Part shown: piece by piece, positions 27,401 to 37,489 of the stretch
How positions within the stretch are numbered: the stretch's first letter is position 1
Layout of the letters: each line of letters opens with the position of its first letter
Notes under the pieces: model-generated
Databases searched by the model: none
Told to the model about the DNA's origin: nothing
The model's input: only the letters and a program-made list of their open reading frames with translations
NCBI GenBank assembly: GCA_030248065.1
Contig: JASAMV010005647.1
Span: 17,523-81,522, forward strand
Direction: 5' to 3'
Length of the DNA stretch: 64,000 bases
Source of the DNA: Rhynchonema sp. JSB1_4
Taxonomy: Eukaryota; Nematoda; Chromadorea; Monhysterida; Xyalidae
Position numbers and translations under genes: made by a program

Positions 27401-30400
27401 CTGCTTTCTGGCCATATCACAAACGGCGGTTGCGCATAGCAACAACTTTGATTTGATATTTCAGTAAAGTGACAAGAAATACGGCACAGGCGTTCGTTTG
27501 TGACTTCTGTTGTTGCCGCTCACATCTCGTCTCAAGCTCGTGCCACAGCTGTTGTTGCTAATGACAGTCTATGTGTGTGCGAACACATAAACACCCAAAC
27601 CCAAGAACACACTAGCTCGTGCGAGATTCGTACATATGTACAGTATGTACATGCACAGTCGTAATTGTTCACAAATTCATATTACATACATACATATGTT
27701 AGCCGATCGACGTGGCGTGAAGCTGCCATTTTCAAACGAAGTAAGGAGCACACACAGCCAATGTGATGTGTAGGCAGACTACGCCAACACGAGTCCGATT
27801 TCGGAGGTGGCGGGCTTACACAAAAGGAATAGAAAGAGAAAATCCTCATCCACGACGTTGGGTGATATTTTCGAAACGGTGTAAAGGTCAGTTGGGTGTA
27901 AAGGTCGGTGGATAGCTCGGTGTGAGAAAGGTCAGTGTAAGGCCGTCTTCACAATGACCCGGTTTCCCGGTTTTCCGGTTTCCCGGTTTCCCGGTTTCAC
28001 GGTTGTTGTCTTCACAATGATCCGGTTTCCCGGTTTCCCGGTTTCACTTTTCCGGTTTCCCGGTTTCCCGGTTTCACGGTTGACGTCTTCACAATGACCC
28101 GGTTTCCCGGTTTCCCGGTTTGGCCTAATTATTTCGCGCCGGGAAACCGGAAAAAGTCAATTAGAACCGGTTCTAATTTTCATCCGGTTTTGATGCATCA
28201 GACGCATGCATTTGGCTCAGGATCGGTCCAAAATAGAACAATTTGACCATTTTAATATACCAATTGATTATGTTCAGTCTGTGTATTCATACTTACATTG
28301 CATTCTTCAGGCAAACAGCATCGCGTCAGCTCGTAAGGTTATTTCTGTACATTTTATATGTATTTGTTCGCTTTCTAGCAAGAAGCATGATGGTGGATCA
28401 AAAGTGTTCAAGTACCACACCTGCTTCAAAAATGGCATGCAAAAGATGATATGGCTATCAATTTGTTGTTCAGGCAAGCTGTTTTACTTAGCGCGAAGTG
28501 GGCAATGCTCATAGCAAACAAAAACAAGAATGCAGTACATTAGGTACACGTACAACATGTAGTTTTGAATGAACACAATAATCACCAAAAATGCTATGCT
28601 CCCAAGCATGCCAAAATATAAGGAGCTAGACGAATTTTGTGTACGGAACTCCACAACATGAGATACATATACCAAAACCAAACAGCCACGTCCCATTACG
28701 CCATCCGCTGCTCTCGGTGATGCTAATCCCGCTAATGTGCAGTGGCTCTAGATTGATAACTCAACCGTCAGCAAAAGCCAACGAAGTTTGGTATCATCAC
28801 GTCTAGGTCTTTATATTCTTGTTTTGAAACTGTGAAACAATTTTGCTCATTCAAGCTCCTTAGATCTTGTTGGGAAACAATTGCTCTGGCCTATAGTTCA
28901 CACTCATGTTGTGGAACAATTTTGAGCTTGTCCAGCTCTTTATATTCTGGTTTGTGAAACAGTTTTGCTCGTGTCAAGCTCCTTAGATCTTGTTCTATGA
29001 CTACTTTCCTCCACTCTGGCTCTTTGTAGTCTTGTTTGTGAAGCGGTTTGCTTTTGTCTAGCTCCTTATATTCTTGTCTTGGAACTACTCACTCGTACAA
29101 CAATCAGTACATAGGTATGTAATAAACGTTGATAGTTAAATTGGTCATGATTTCTCACGCACCACACTGAAAATCGTGAAACCGGGAAACCGGGTCATTG
29201 TGAAGACATGAAATTAGAACCGGAAAACCGGGAAACCGGAAAACCGGGAAACCGGAAAACCGGGAAACCGGATTTGATTGTGAAGACGTCAACCGTGAAA
29301 CCGGGAAACCGGGAAACCGGACAACCATGAAACCGGGAAACCGGAAAACCGGGAAACCGGGAAACCGGATCATTGTGAAGACGGCCTTAGCTCGGTGTAA
29401 GCTTGAAACATTGCACGCTGAGCAAGCAGCAGACGCGCGTTTCTAAACGAAAGGTCAACTTTGGCAGTTCGCTGTACAAGCGTAAATCGTTTGTTTGAAA
29501 TCTGGTTCATTTAAGCTGGTTGCACAAGCGTTTCTAAACGACATTTATGAATTTCGTAATGTTTTATGGAGCCGTTTTGATTTCGTGCTGCGATCAGTTC
29601 GTGACGTCAAAATTTTTGGCACCGTCGTCAATGAATGTTCAATTTCTCAACAGCCTTGCGGCGAAATGTTATGTAACTTACAAACATTCCTTTAAAACGT
29701 TTGTGCAACCAGCTTAAATAAACCAGATTGCAAACAAACGCTTCACACTTGCACAGCAAACCATCAAAGTTGACCTTTCGTTTAGAAACGCGCGTCTGCT
29801 GCTTGCTCAGCGTGCAATGTTTCAAGCTTACGCCGAGCTTAAACTGAACTTTCTCACACCGAGCTTTCCACCGACCTTTACACCCAACTGACCCTTACAC
29901 CGTTTCGAAAATATCACCCGTTGTATTCTACAACATGCAACATTTCCCAAATCAGCAGTTGCGAATGTTTCATTAATTTGCCATCTCCGAAATCGGGCTC
30001 GTGTTGGCGTATGGTGTTACCATACCTATGTATTGTGTGCATTATATTGTGTGATGTTTCAGTCACTACGACAAGTGGTGTTGCGCGTGCCGTTGTACGA
30101 CAACAACGACTTGGAGGCGCCGCCAACAGCGATGCATCAAGAGTACCCGATGGTGACGAGGGTGCAGGTGGGACACGGCGGTGGTGATGATCAGACACTC
30201 GAACTACACGACACGCACATGTACGCAGACGGCGAACGGGAAATGTATGACGAAGCGAGCAATTCAGGTAGCTGAGCTGTTTGGCTAATTCTTCAGTTGT
30301 CAACGCAACGCATCCGTGTCATCTCAAGCAGCCTTGATTGAGCGCGAGAACCTATACATGGCATTAGGGCTGAATCGACGACAAGGGTTGACGATCTGCG

Positions 30401-31495
30401 TTGACGACATGAGTGTAAGCCCAGCAGCTGGGAACATGCAGCACCGAATTGACAAAAACAGTATAAAAGTCAATAAATCAGCGTGTAGATTGCCACACGT
30501 CAATTCGCTTTGTCCATAGTCGGGTGTTTCATGAAGCAATCTGAGTCGACAAATTAAAAGCCGAACGGAAAACAAACATTTAGCACAGTTGGCAATACGC
30601 ATAGCGAAAGCTGTTCAAACGCAAAATCTCGGTGGCCGTAATCGGTATGCTTGTCCAGCCTAATTTAGACATGTCCTTTCAGTATCCGCAACTGAGAGTG
30701 ACAGGTCTGTAGCGGCTCAAATGCTGTAAATTTTCGATAGGTAATAGTCGGCTCTTGACAAATTGGCGTGGGTCTGTTTGTCACCACCATTGGAAAGGCA
30801 AAGTAAGGAACAAATACAGTACGTACGTATACCCTGGCAATTCTTTTTGATAGAAACTTTTCAACCGCGTTGCCTGATCCGTAAAGCGCATTATGCGTGC
30901 ACTGGCTACAGAGGTCACGTGACCGCTATAGACAGTGCGCGCATCATGCGCTTTACGGATCAGGCAACGCGTTTGAAAGGGTTCTCCCAAAAGAATTGTC
31001 AGAGTATACGCTATCCAGCAGATACCGATGTCACGTGCCGTATACGCGATCTGCACAGTATTACGGTAAATCAATGTTGCAGAATCACTGCCGGCCTCAT
31101 CATCGCGTGCCAGTTCGCTGTCGCATTCACTCAAGAATTCACCGATGTTCGCTCGTCGCGGTGTGACGCGCGGCGCGATCGTCGACGATCATTTCGCGTT
31201 TCTCGATGAGGCCGCCGGCGAGCTGTGCCAGGCGTTGTTCGATTTTGTGCCGCAACGGGGTGACGAACTGCCGTTGATCAAGGGCGATCGCATTCGTGTG
31301 ATCGGCAAGGAGTCGGCCGACTGGTGGGAGGGCATCATTGTCGGCACCGAGATTCACGGATACTTCCCGACCAACTATGTGAAGCGTGTGCCAAATGATG
31401 GCGACAAGAAGACCGTGCTGTCCGTTGTGGATGAAAATGCGGAGAACAACAAGGAGAACCAGCAGCAGGACATGAAGGACGCTATTGAAGCGTGA
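12480..31495 (+). CDS. NOSTRIN: NOSTRIN-like F-BAR and SH3 adaptor
   Basis: Fourteen phase-consistent exons: 12480-12809, 16261-16346, 16408-16491, 16556-16618, 16920-17001, 17081-17254, 19827-19928, 20003-20131, 20229-20354, 24624-24732, 24842-24937, 26724-26905, 30063-30267, 31083-31495; 726 residues. Residues 1-110 are a family-atypical N-terminal extension. An F-BAR domain starts at about 112 (AGFEELRKNTKR, then RAELELTYAKGLHKLAARL) and runs to about 390. A charged HR1/coiled-coil segment follows (about 400-520), then a linker, then an SH3 at about 636-695 (ALFDFVPQRGDELPL, DWWEGI, GYFPTNYV). NOSTRIN proteins bend membrane and link to dynamin, N-WASP and eNOS trafficking. Start at 12480 is the first ATG after a strong acceptor (TTCCTCGCAG at 12416); an in-frame ATG at 12375 lies upstream of it. 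The exon 11 donor is weak and was chosen because only it keeps phase. Intron 9 contains a GT92 gene. CIP4-type proteins are the alternative family. Confidence 0.78.
14675..15366. mobile_element. MITE with (GCGCTAAC)n arrays, TAAGGCCG termini
   Basis: The left end TAAGGCCGCATTCACAATG at 14675 is mirrored by the right end ...GCATTGTGAATGCGGCCTA at 15366. Behind each end lie runs of GCGCTAACGC / GCGTTAGCGTGCG words, especially 15150-15350. Its termini are nearly the same as those of the element at 27938-29389, although its internal array is unrelated. No 8-bp target duplication is visible. It lies in intron 1 of the NOSTRIN-like gene. Confidence 0.75.
14775..14890. repeat. G-depleted C/A-rich tract
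   Basis: Over about 115 bp the plus strand is almost free of G, with runs such as CACCACCCCACCCAAC and ACCCACAAACTCCCC. It lies inside the 14675-15366 element, directly after a (CG)n stretch. The strand bias is strong enough to be noticed by eye; no coding frame explains it. Confidence 0.7.
17352..19741 (+). repeat. 2.4-kb dispersed repeat, copy 1
   Basis: This segment of NOSTRIN intron 6 matches 37490-39876 in reverse orientation over almost its full length, with small differences. Its first part is itself an inverted repeat (arms about 17352-17530 and 17735-17922, sharing AAGAAAAATGCCCCAAGGGG). It also contains a tRNA-like module, a TG/CTGGCTG-rich stretch (18910-18985) and an ORF of 102 codons at 19162-19470 that is retained in copy 2. 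The right end is 86 bp before NOSTRIN exon 7. I see no transposase or reverse transcriptase and cannot name the class. Confidence 0.8.
18783..18850 (-). repeat. tRNA-derived (SINE-like) module in copy 1
   Basis: Read on the minus strand, GATGTCCGAGCGGTATAACG resembles a tRNA A box of the Leu/Ser type, and GCGGGTTCAAAC 35-40 bp on resembles a B box. The ends do not pair as an acceptor stem, so this is a tRNA-derived Pol III promoter module rather than a working tRNA gene. The same module is in copy 2 at 38389-38457. Confidence 0.6.
20668..23251 (-). CDS. GT92 (DUF23) family glycosyltransferase, nested in NOSTRIN intron 9
   Basis: Three exons on the minus strand: 22784-23251, 22219-22701, 20668-21306; 529 residues. 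The start ATG at 23251 gives a short basic cytoplasmic tail (MKRRPLRRLFG) followed by a signal-anchor helix (about residues 13-35), the type II topology of Golgi glycosyltransferases. The middle holds WIEAQLLMGADKIVMYTYAL and RNRQQKRRNELIPYNDCLF, and exon 3 carries the metal-binding DxD motif in VLIVDTDELVVP (about residue 370) and the HFPLH block. These are the typical landmarks of glycosyltransferase family 92. GT92 members in C. elegans add galactose to fucose of N-glycans; the exact acceptor here cannot be read. The whole gene lies in antisense orientation inside one intron (20355-24623) of the NOSTRIN-like gene. Confidence 0.85.
21681..22146. mobile_element. TA-flanked MITE with AGCCCCCGGGGGCT palindromes
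   Basis: Perfect 23-bp inverted ends start CCGGAGTTTTCCACTTAAAG and are flanked by TA. Inside are at least four copies of a word built on AGCCCCCGGGGGCTTTAAGTG, itself palindromic. It lies in the second intron of the GT92 gene. Immediately left of it, 21583-21680 holds a tandem duplication of an about 50-bp unit (TTTGTCCGTATCCCAGAATC). Confidence 0.75.
24999..25205. mobile_element. Tc1/mariner-like MITE (pogo/Tigger type)
   Basis: Inverted ends CAGTCTACCCTTTTTATAGT and its imperfect complement finishing GGCTGACTG are flanked by TA on both sides. The 207-bp length, TA target and CAGTC terminus fit non-autonomous Tc1/mariner-pogo elements. It lies in NOSTRIN intron 11. Confidence 0.75.
25840..25858. 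repeat. (GA)n microsatellite
   Basis: A GA run sits where two overlapping open frames (25714-25858 and 25761-26102) would meet. The flanking frames are open, but no splice sites or domains support a gene. Confidence 0.8.
26177..26340 (+). repeat. 165-bp dispersed repeat, copy 1
   Basis: The segment beginning GATCGATTTATACTTGACTTC and ending at CTTGCTCTGG is repeated at 32290-32460 in the same orientation at about 80-85 percent identity. It is rich in TGCC words. Its class is unknown. Confidence 0.75.
27861..29918. mobile_element. Palindromic element with 5-bp target duplication (CGTTG), interrupted
   Basis: Ends GGTGATATTTTCGAAACGGT (27861) and the exact complement to 29918 are flanked by CGTTG on both sides (27856-27860, 29919-29923). 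The sequence behind the ends repeats GGTGTAAAGGTC words, and the right half contains another inverted repeat (about 29440-29800). An intact 212-bp relative is at 43445-43656. This copy is broken by the insertion of another element at 27938-29389. It lies in NOSTRIN intron 12. Confidence 0.85.
27938..29389. mobile_element. hAT-like element with CCGGTTTCCCGG arrays, inserted in another element
   Basis: The left end TAAGGCCGTCTTCACAATGA is mirrored by the right end to 29389. Both ends continue into arrays of GGTTTCCCGGTTTCCCGG (27959-28145 and complement 29175-29370). The middle is AT-rich and contains tandem CTTGTTTGTGAAAC-type words (about 28800-29060), with no transposase. The flanking octamers GGTCAGTG and GCTCGGTG agree at 6 of 8 positions, so an 8-bp target duplication is possible but decayed. 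Confidence 0.8.
30827..31009. mobile_element. Short palindromic MITE
   Basis: Arms of about 80 bp start GTATACCCTGGCAATTCTTT and mirror to 31009, with GCGTTGCCTGATCCGTAAAG in both arms and a centre around GGTCACGTGACC. It ends 73 bp before the SH3-encoding exon of the NOSTRIN-like gene, so it lies close to that exon's branch-point region. Confidence 0.75.
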
Positions 31496-31709
31496 TGCCA
31501 TTACTTATAGGTACAATACGTTCATGTTCGGTGCCCAGATATTGTACTTAATAGGTAAATATAATGCAGTCTGCGCTCTATGGCGGGGCTCCCAATCCTC
31601 TCACAGCATAATCTGCCATAATATTTTTCAATGATGATGTGACTGAAAACAGTGCGCGGATAGACCACGAAGGGATTATACACAGTATACCTGTTGCATT
31701 GTCTACATG

Positions 31710-31715
31710 AATAAA
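31710..31715 (+). promoter_or_regulatory. Candidate polyadenylation signal of the NOSTRIN-like gene
   Basis: AATAAA lies 215 bp downstream of the NOSTRIN-like stop codon on the same strand; it is the first canonical hexamer after the gene. Confidence 0.5.
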
Positions 31716-32289
31716 TTTTGTATTCGCTTCATCGTATAATATAACTGTAATTTCAATTTTGTATCTTATCTCTGCATGTTCTACCCGTTGTTCACTTTTG
31801 TTGTGTCAATTTCCGACTGATGCAGCTGCTACGAGTTTTGAAACATTTACTCGTTTATTTTCTCTCTCTTTGAAGCTCCCATTTCACTCAAAAGAGGATC
31901 AAGCGTGAGTGAATCGTGCACACCTTTTGTTTTGCGGTCAAACAGTTCGGCAGCTATTATTGTTACTCGTGTCTTTTTGCACACAGTTCTGGTATTGGTA
32001 GATGCTTGCGAAACCCCCAAATTGTATAAAACCACACCTTGTTACTGCCACACCGTGTCGAATACCACATTGTTTCATCTTAAATGTCCATAACACGCAA
32101 ATTTCAATGTCAAATCTACTGACTACGCATATGGAAATGGTCAACTGCGCATTTAATGTGACGAGAAGCGGAGGCACTATTCGCAGTGGTCGTTGTTTCG
32201 ATGTGGTTTGCTCCATTCTCCATGCTGAAACTCTGAATGAAGTGTTTTCATCAAGACTGTTGTAAAATCGATGTTTTGTATTTCAGTTA

Positions 32290-32460
32290 CAGTTAAGGTC
32301 GATTTATACTTCTGACTTCCGGAAAGTAGAAGTCAAAATCCGGAGGAGTCACTACCACGCAAAACTGCCCGGCAAGGCAATGATTGCTTGTAGCGATTGC
32401 CTGTTGCGCTCTGTTCATTGACCGCTGCCTGCCGTCCACTGTTCTTGCTCCTGTCACCAC
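32290..32460 (+). repeat. 165-bp dispersed repeat, copy 2
   Basis: Same family and orientation as 26177-26340, beginning AAGGTCGATTTATACTTCTG. The rest of 31496-33013 holds no gene that I recognise. Confidence 0.75.
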
Positions 32461-33013
32461 TCAATAGTAAGTCATAGGATTTATCAGAGTTACTGTGGAA
32501 CAAAAGATCACGTTCACATATTATAATACATGTAATTGATAATGCTTTTCTTCCCGCGTGGGTACATGTGACATAAACAAACTGCAAGCAGTCAATGATT
32601 GAACAGAGGGCAAACAAGTCAAATGCAGAATCGTTTGATGCATCTATCTCAGCTCAGAAACCCAACAATCAAGAAATCACTTTGGTTAGCCATTTTGTTT
32701 CCGTAGGTATTATACATATTTAACAAAAAAAATCATAACCACTGTTCGAAAAAAAGAAGCTGATACTTACTGATACATACATATGCGTCATGAACATTGT
32801 ATACACGGACTCGAAAAAATTAAAAATTTCAGATGAACACCGTTCGGTGAACATGTATCTGCTGGCGCATTTGGGATATTCCGTGGTCGGATTTGGTAGT
32901 TCGGTCCAGGGTCCATCATACTTAAATTGACCTATGCGTCAAACGACAAAAGTCGACCTCATCGAGAATACACCAAAAGCGCAGCGCAGTTTGCCATTGT
33001 TACTTTAACAATG

Positions 33014-33574
33014 TCAGACAAATATTTCCTCGCTGGTCTGTTCGATGTCCATGTGTTTCCAGTGCGCTTCATTCTGATGCCTGATCAGGGCGTCCATATT
33101 GATCAGCACCTGACACGAGTCAACGTCCTCGACAATCGCGTGCTCGTTGGTGACGCCGAACAACGAACCGAGACCCATCGACAGCTGCAGTTTGCGTCGT
33201 TTCGCCTGGTTGGACGGAGCTGGCGGTGGTGGTGGTGAGACGTTGGGTCGATCCGGCATCAGATTGTGTGGATCTCGCGGATCGTTCTGAACGTCCTCCA
33301 TGAATGCCGCTTCGGCGGGCGCAAAGCAGCCGCTATCGAGTCGCGTGACTGTCGGTCGGCCGAATCGGCACGTGTACAATGTTCGCGTGATCAATTGGTG
33401 ACTGCGTGAATAGAGCACGAACGCCATCAACGAGGCCAAGAGGGACAGACAGACGACTCCGCCGGCGAATACGAGAATGCCGAGCGCGTACTCCTCGTTG
33501 GTGTCGAACGACAGCATGCTCGGCCGGGGGCTCACATCGACGATGATAGACGTCGGCGGGACGACGATGGCGGG
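33014..33574 (-). CDS. Last exon of a single-pass membrane protein, unrecognised
   Basis: The minus-strand open frame of 186 codons starts at an acceptor (CACTGTTCCAG, then CCC GCC ATC) and runs to the stop at 33014. The codon that could start it further upstream is GTG, so the true N-terminus must come from exons I could not find. An extracellular stub with SIIVDVSPRP precedes a strong transmembrane helix (YALGILVFAGGVVCLSLLASLMAFVLY), then a cytoplasmic tail of about 125 residues with CRFGRPTVTRLDSG, a PPPPPAP run, a KRRKLQ basic patch and an acidic end (EQTSEEIFV). The PPPPPAP run could bind SH3, WW or EVH1 domains; the NOSTRIN-like SH3 gene is its neighbour, but no link is shown. No family recognised. 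Confidence 0.5.
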   Translation of the reverse strand, partial: PAIVVPPTSIIVDVSPRPSMLSFDTNEEYALGILVFAGGVVCLSLLASLMAFVLYSRSHQLITRTLYTCRFGRPTVTRLDSGCFAPAEAAFMEDVQNDPRDPHNLMPDRPNVSPPPPPAPSNQAKRRKLQLSMGLGSLFGVTNEHAIVEDVDSCQVLINMDALIRHQNEAHWKHMDIEQTSEEIFV

Positions 33575-35457
33575 CTGGAACAGTGATTGGTGCACAATGT
33601 GTTGTCACCTAATGCGTCTATTGGTTTGTGTGGCTGACAATAAATGACAGATCAGTCATGCAATGCTTCTTATTGCAAATGAGTGAAATCTGTCTGTGGC
33701 TATGTACCTGATGATAGTGGTAGCGGAGAGTGCCGATTGATTCCCAGTGCGGATATATTTGAAAACTTTTCTCAATAATCTCGCTCGAGATAACCCTTTA
33801 TTATAAGATCGCGAAACAAGAACAGTTCAAAAAGGGAGCGGACGAGAATAATCGGCATCATCCGGCACCGGACGCCGTGAAAGGTCACGCCAGAGGGCAG
33901 TAAATGATTAATGTGCACGGCGTAAGCAATATAATCACTTGTAGTCTACGGTATACAGTATGTATAAGTGCCAGAAAACGATTAGTGGGTGAATGTACAG
34001 TGCGGAGTACTACGGACCCGACCCGGCGTGTAATCGCTCACATGCTTGTTGATGAACTGGGGCTCTCGTAAGATTTGGAGCTCGTTTGTTTCATGTTCAG
34101 TTCTGGTACTGCAACTGGACCCACAAAGATTTCAATCAAAGCCGCAAATGAATAAATTAGACTGGCTGGGCGAGAGCATGTGCATGAGTCATTACGGCTT
34201 GAGAGCACACACTGCAGCGTGTGTCCACAAGTTTGGAAAAACGATCCATCTTATATACAATACCTAGTATCTTGGCAGGAAAGAACTAGGTTAATCATAC
34301 ATAGGTAGTATGGCAGTACATAGAAGGCGATGCTTTATGAAAATCTAACCGGAGGTATATAGAAATAAAGTGTGCTGATTTTGACAAGAATATGTACAAC
34401 AATGCACACCCCGCAAAAAACCCTCATGCTCACAACTCCATGCAAAAGACCTGGCCATGACAGTTCACCTATATATACGTACAGTATGTATTTATACTGC
34501 ATAACCTACTGTACATGCCCGGCCCCATCCTTTTCGACTTTGTCATCATCTTGAATAGTTTATATTTGGCTGCAATTCTGTGTGAATCTGGTAGTTTGTA
34601 ACTCGCACCTTTTTTGGAAATTACTGTGAGGCTTTACGTACATCATACTCTTAAGCTGGTGTAATACAGATACCTATAGATAACCGCAGTGAAGTTAGAC
34701 GGAGAACCGAAGATTTGATGCGAAGTCAGCGTCGCTTTTCGTACTTACACGCGCGCAAAAGGCCCCAACGTCCATATGTATAGGTAACGAAGCGCATGGC
34801 GGGGAAAGCTCGAAAAGCTTATATAATATGGAATGTGCAGTACGCAATCTTGGTGGAGAACCCAAAACGGCATAATGAGCAGAGTACGGGCATGAGTGTA
34901 CCGTAATATCCCTGTGATAAGCAGCAGGGGCGACAGTTTGGTGGACGAATGATATAGTGAAAGTGTGAATCTGATGCTCAATATGAGCGAGCATATTGTC
35001 ACACGGCGATGGCGGTGGTCGATATTCCCGTGGTCTGCATGTTGTCAGGCTTTTGCGCAAAACAACAAAATTGACCGCAATTCAGGTCTGACTTAATGCA
35101 TATCGTCTGGCACGCCAGGCTGGTTTCGAGATGAACACAGTTTTTGACAAGCCAACTGTCACTTGACTGCGCACTCAAACCTAAAACGTTCTGACAGTTT
35201 TAATCAAATCCTCCGATATTCATGCCGACTCGGCAGTGCTGACTACGCACCCGTCCCGAGGCCTTTCGCTCGTGGACCACAGCAGATAAAACAGCACAGA
35301 GACCACCAAAATGCCACGAACTTTGCAAAACCTCGGTGAGAACCGCATTTTCAGAACCGCATTTGCGGCTTCTCAGATCACTGAACACGCGTGTCAATTA
35401 CAGTCGCTCGCCTGATGCAAGTGTCGCACAGGTGCACTGCCTGTCACAAACTATAGT
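33575..35457. other. Gene-poor stretch
   Basis: It should contain the 5' exons of the minus-strand membrane protein, but none could be supported. It contains scattered GTACATA/TACAGTA words and no recognisable element. Confidence 0.4.
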
Positions 35458-36360
35458 TGAAGTATAGATGGTTGTTTATCTTCGGTATAAGGTATGGAAT
35501 GAATGAATGATTTACAATAAAGGAATGCTATTTATAGTATTCCCCACTCCTCCCCCCGCCAGGGAGCCTAGGACAAGTGGTTTTGGGGGGAAATGACGGG
35601 TTTAAATGACATTTCATGGGTCACTGCATAACGCGCTTATCACACATCACAGATTAGTGTGTTAATTCAACTGTTTTAAAATATCCGTAAGATCCTTTTT
35701 TCATCGTGTGGCTTGCTTTATCACATTACCATCTACACTTCAAAATTCTTCTTCTCTCACTGTCCTTGCCAACATCAACGCTCGAAGCTGCAGATCTTTC
35801 CGGCTAGTCGTACTCCACCCACAGTCTTCATCTCCAATCATCATCAACGTTGCACGTCGGCCACCAATCAACGCGGCATATCGGCTCGCTTCATCAAAGT
35901 TTAGTCCACGACTCGATCGGTCCGAAATTTTCTTCATCGAAATTTATTCCACGACGCCACGGTCCGAAGTTTTCTTGATTCAAATTGATTCCACGACACT
36001 TTGCGGTCCGAAATTGTCTTCACGGCACGACGGCAAAACATCGGCGCACTCCACGGCGCAGGGCAACTCCATGGCCCAATTCCATATCGGGGGCTCTCCA
36101 TGGCCCAATGACCGCAAAGTCGGCGAGAGTAAAAGATAATAATTTAATGTCCAGGCAGCTTGGCCATAATTGGACAAAATATCAGCAGAGGCCACGACGT
36201 AGGGTTACGGTAATTTTTTTGGGCACTGCGCGAAGATATAGGGGACACGATACCCCGCAGGTCCACCAGTTGAAGTATAGATGGTTTGTTTATCTTCGGT
36301 ATAAGGTATGGAATGAATGAATGATTTACAATAAAGGAATGCTATTTATAGTATTCCCCA
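35458..36360. mobile_element. Miniature LTR-bounded element (TRIM-like candidate)
   Basis: Direct repeats of 89-90 bp at 35458-35546 and 36271-36360 differ by one base or so. Each starts TGAAGTATAG, ends in CCCCA (TG...CA) and contains AATAAA, as LTRs do. The 724-bp interior has no gag or pol. Instead it has tandem units of about 38-40 bp built on CGGTCCGAAATTTTCTTC (about 35890-36030). No clear primer-binding site or target duplication was found, so a simple tandem segmental duplication remains possible. Confidence 0.55.
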
Positions 36361-36565
36361 CTCTATACATACCAGCAAAATCGATGCTAATAAGAGGCAT
36401 CTTGTGGCATACATAGGGTATCCTTATCTTTTATGGGTACGTATCGATGCATGCATAGGTATGGGAACCTAGACGATTGTGAATTTCCGACTATTTACTG
36501 AGAAGGACACTGTGCCAAAGATAAGCATGGTATATGTATGCAAGGAGCTATTGTGCGACGGTTTA

Positions 36566-36716
36566 GTCCCGGGCATAGGTTCAGGCCCGGCAATTCAGGC
36601 CCGGCTGGAGCCTAATCCTAAGCCTATAAATGGGTCACATATGCCGGGCCTGAATCGGCCGGGCCTGAAAAACTGGGCCTGAAAAGGTCGGGCCTGAACT
36701 TCCGGCCCTGAAAAGT
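36566..36716. repeat. CGGGCCTGAA array
   Basis: About eight copies of a decamer-like CAGGCCCGG / CCGGGCCTGAA, with both strands represented, surround a small GCCTAATCC-type tract. It resembles the subterminal arrays of the hAT-like elements, but no terminal repeats could be fixed. Confidence 0.6.
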
Positions 36717-37489
36717 CGCGGAATAGCATGGAGCTGTTGTACCATACACGGTGTGGCCTCACAAATTTAGACACAAAAGCGCGAGTGGGGATGTATACCT
36801 ACCTTAGGTGCCAGTAGTGCTTCCTGATGCGGCACTAGACGGAACACTGGTCTTGACAACTGCAGGCCGGATGAGACATGTTTCATGTTGACACGTCAAT
36901 TCACGCAAAAAATGGCTGCCTGTGACTTACACATGTACATACTGTATGTATGTGGTACTGAAGTGCGACAGTCAGTCTCAGCCTTGTACTGTATAAGCAC
37001 TTGCGCTACAAGCACCCGCACTCAGGTATGCACCATTGGGGCACTGCCAGTGTCAATTCTTCGAGTTTGAACCCATCCGATCTGAGCAAATAATGCAGCA
37101 TTATTGCCCAATGAAGTGTTTGACTGCGTGCATGATTGCCTGCAAGCCATGTTTAGGCAACAGCAGTGTGAAAGCCTCAAGTTGCCAGCAAAAGTCATTA
37201 CAGGACTTACAGTGTGTGCGCAGGACAATTATATGCGGCAATGTTCTGAATTTATTGAGGAATTTCATGTACTCTCATTTACGGTACACTTCCGTCTTCA
37301 GGAGCGGAGCCCAAACGTAAACCGATTGTTGCCGACCGGACAGCCATCATGTGAAAGTCGCCTTGCGTGTGGGACGAGATTAGATTAGCGCAAACTTACA
37401 AGAGCGCGCAGCAAGAGCGAACCATAACACTCAGCTGGCGGGCGCATCAACGCAAACGTATAAACGCCCGGCGCACGCACATACTGTAT

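Noticed and set aside
27958..29375. CRISPR-like array in the CCGGTTTCCC region
   Set aside because: The repeats are short and tandem, without unique spacers, and lie inside a eukaryotic transposon with inverted ends.
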